NCBI GenBank assembly: GCA_934359185.1
Contig: CAKRLE010000003.1
Span: forward strand, 186,001 to 250,000
Length of the DNA stretch: 64,000 nucleotides
Source of the DNA: an uncultured Lachnospira sp.
Lineage (GTDB): Bacteria > Bacillota > Clostridia > Lachnospirales > Lachnospiraceae
Reading direction: 5' to 3'
The notes beneath the pieces are model-generated. The model had not been told where the DNA came from. It did not search any database and was given only the letters and a program-made list of their open reading frames with translations. Positions 63,099-64,000 of this stretch are shown here, one piece after another (the stretch's first letter is position 1; every line of letters starts with the position of its first letter). The translations under genes were made by a program, and so were the position numbers.

Positions 63099-63761
63099 TC
63101 ATATGTCACATCTACTGTTTTCTAACTTTAAATCATATTTCTTATTCATTCGTGCAATCTTAACTGGCAATTCATATATGTAATACAGAATTGTCTCCAT
63201 AAAATCAATCAGTTCAAGCACATCACTCTGCGATAATTTAATATCATCACCATGTGCACCAGAATTGCCAAGCTTTCTGATTAGGAAGCTGCATTTATCC
63301 AAAGTTTCTGGAAGAATATTCTTACTTACCATCTCTTTCAACATAGCTTCCAGATTATTCTTCTTGCTTCCACGCTCTTTGCATATCTTTTCCAAAACAA
63401 GCCGAATTGCTATCAGACTAACGTTCGAATCTATCTTTGATGTTTTTACTGCAGCCTGGTATGATTCAAGAATTGACTCAGGTACATATATAAAATCATA
63501 TCTATCTCTAGGATATTCTATAGATTCTTCTTGAAAATAATCACCATGAATATCAATCATACTATCATCAGAATATGTCTTGTGCAAAGAAACCTCCCTA
63601 CATACTGGACATTCAAGCATCCTCCATATAGTATCCATTTCAAAGATTACTTCACCATCATCATAATCTGTATAATGCTGCTTGTGTTGAGCAGCATTTT
63701 TCAATAATCCCTTATTTCCACAATGCTTACATGTCTGTAAAATGTATTTCTCTTCACTCAT
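63099..63761 (-). CDS. DUF4145-type protein with N-terminal zinc ribbon
   Basis: 220 aa, GAGG 7 nt before ATG. N-terminal zinc ribbon: CKHCGNKG and CPVCREVS (~11-60). The helical DUF4145 domain follows, with ESYQAAVKTSKIDSNVSLIAIRLVLEKICKERG and the hallmark LRKLGNSGAHGDD-like IRKLGNSGAHGDDIKLSQSD near residue 170. DUF4145 occurs in restriction-associated and other phage-defence contexts, often fused to nucleases; here it is stand-alone. Nothing recognisable lies between its start and the window end (~240 bp). Confidence 0.8.
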   Translation of the reverse strand: MSEEKYILQTCKHCGNKGLLKNAAQHKQHYTDYDDGEVIFEMDTIWRMLECPVCREVSLHKTYSDDSMIDIHGDYFQEESIEYPRDRYDFIYVPESILESYQAAVKTSKIDSNVSLIAIRLVLEKICKERGSKKNNLEAMLKEMVSKNILPETLDKCSFLIRKLGNSGAHGDDIKLSQSDVLELIDFMETILYYIYELPVKIARMNKKYDLKLENSRCDI

Positions 63762-64000
63762 GATTGTTACCTCTTGTATCTATATATATTTTATAATGCC
63801 CTGCACCTTATACTTATTCACGCATCCATCTTTTCTGTATCAAATCCACCATCAAATAAATATATAATTCCACTGAAAAGTTTAACCTAATAACATTTAG
63901 TTATGTTTATTCAAATTTAATAAGCTCTAATTTTCCTCACAAACCTATATACTATAATACCTATTACCTTTTTCAAATCATCAGCATTACAGCTTTTCCC

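Noticed and set aside
55758..64000. tRNA gene or attachment site marking an integrated phage or ICE
   Set aside because: I saw no tRNA-like cloverleaf and no direct repeats bounding the island; the only integrase homologue lacks catalytic residues.

Overview
The window looks like the chromosome of a low-GC, Gram-positive gut Lachnospiraceae. Supporting evidence: AT-rich genes with strong GGAGG ribosome-binding sites, a T-box leader on ileS, spoIID/spoIIQ sporulation genes, sortase-anchored surface proteins, an agr-type peptide quorum system, and one giant pectin-methylesterase/pectate-lyase surface protein. That last protein suggests a pectin specialist such as Lachnospira (Eubacterium) eligens. 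The species is an inference from gene content only; nothing was searched.

Layout. 1-1.9 kb: a MATE transporter cut by the window edge and an unknown gene. 2.0-4.9 kb: a divergent agr locus (agrB-agrD leftward, agrC-agrA rightward) with 21-bp-spaced LytTR-type repeats between the arms. 5.1-13 kb: haemolysin-III-like protein, an intracellular GH13 amylase, spoIID-spoIIQ and glycogen phosphorylase, interspersed with three members of a large palindromic intergenic repeat family. 13-16.6 kb: ileS with its T-box. 16.7-23.2 kb: the 2163-residue pectinase. 23.5-24.5 kb: an Rpn-type nuclease.

24.8-41.6 kb is the most coherent block. Thirteen co-directional genes form two consecutive units. Unit 1 is class III aminotransferase, Fe-alcohol dehydrogenase, GltS-type symporter, P-II protein, M42 peptidase and PucR-type regulator. 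Unit 2 is oppBCADF-type peptide importer, amidohydrolase, cytidylate-kinase-like protein and AEC permease. A TSUP/TauE-type exporter is divergent from unit 1. Both units have a promoter (TTGnnA-17-TAnnAT) preceded, at exactly 21 bp, by a 16-bp palindrome of form WTGTG-N6-CACAW, and followed about 20-25 bp after the predicted start by a terminator-like leader hairpin. A third palindrome abuts the exporter promoter. I read this as a PucR-controlled, attenuated nitrogen-scavenging regulon that imports peptides and amino acids, strips nitrogen from an omega-amine (a taurine-like substrate is the best guess), reduces the leftover aldehyde and exports the product.

41.7-52.2 kb: GH25 muramidase, chemoreceptor, CAP-domain lipoprotein, several unknowns, a YitT protein, a duplicated promoter module and a sortase-anchored M6 metalloprotease. 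52.2-55.8 kb: the dTDP-rhamnose operon rfbA-B-D-C. 55.9-63.8 kb: an AT-richer accessory/defence island with a truncated AbiH-like gene, RloA-RloB (AbiL-type), a catalytically degenerate tyrosine-recombinase homologue, transposase relics, an adjacent pair encoding an ADP-ribosyltransferase-like and a SIR2/AbiH-like protein, and a DUF4145-type protein.
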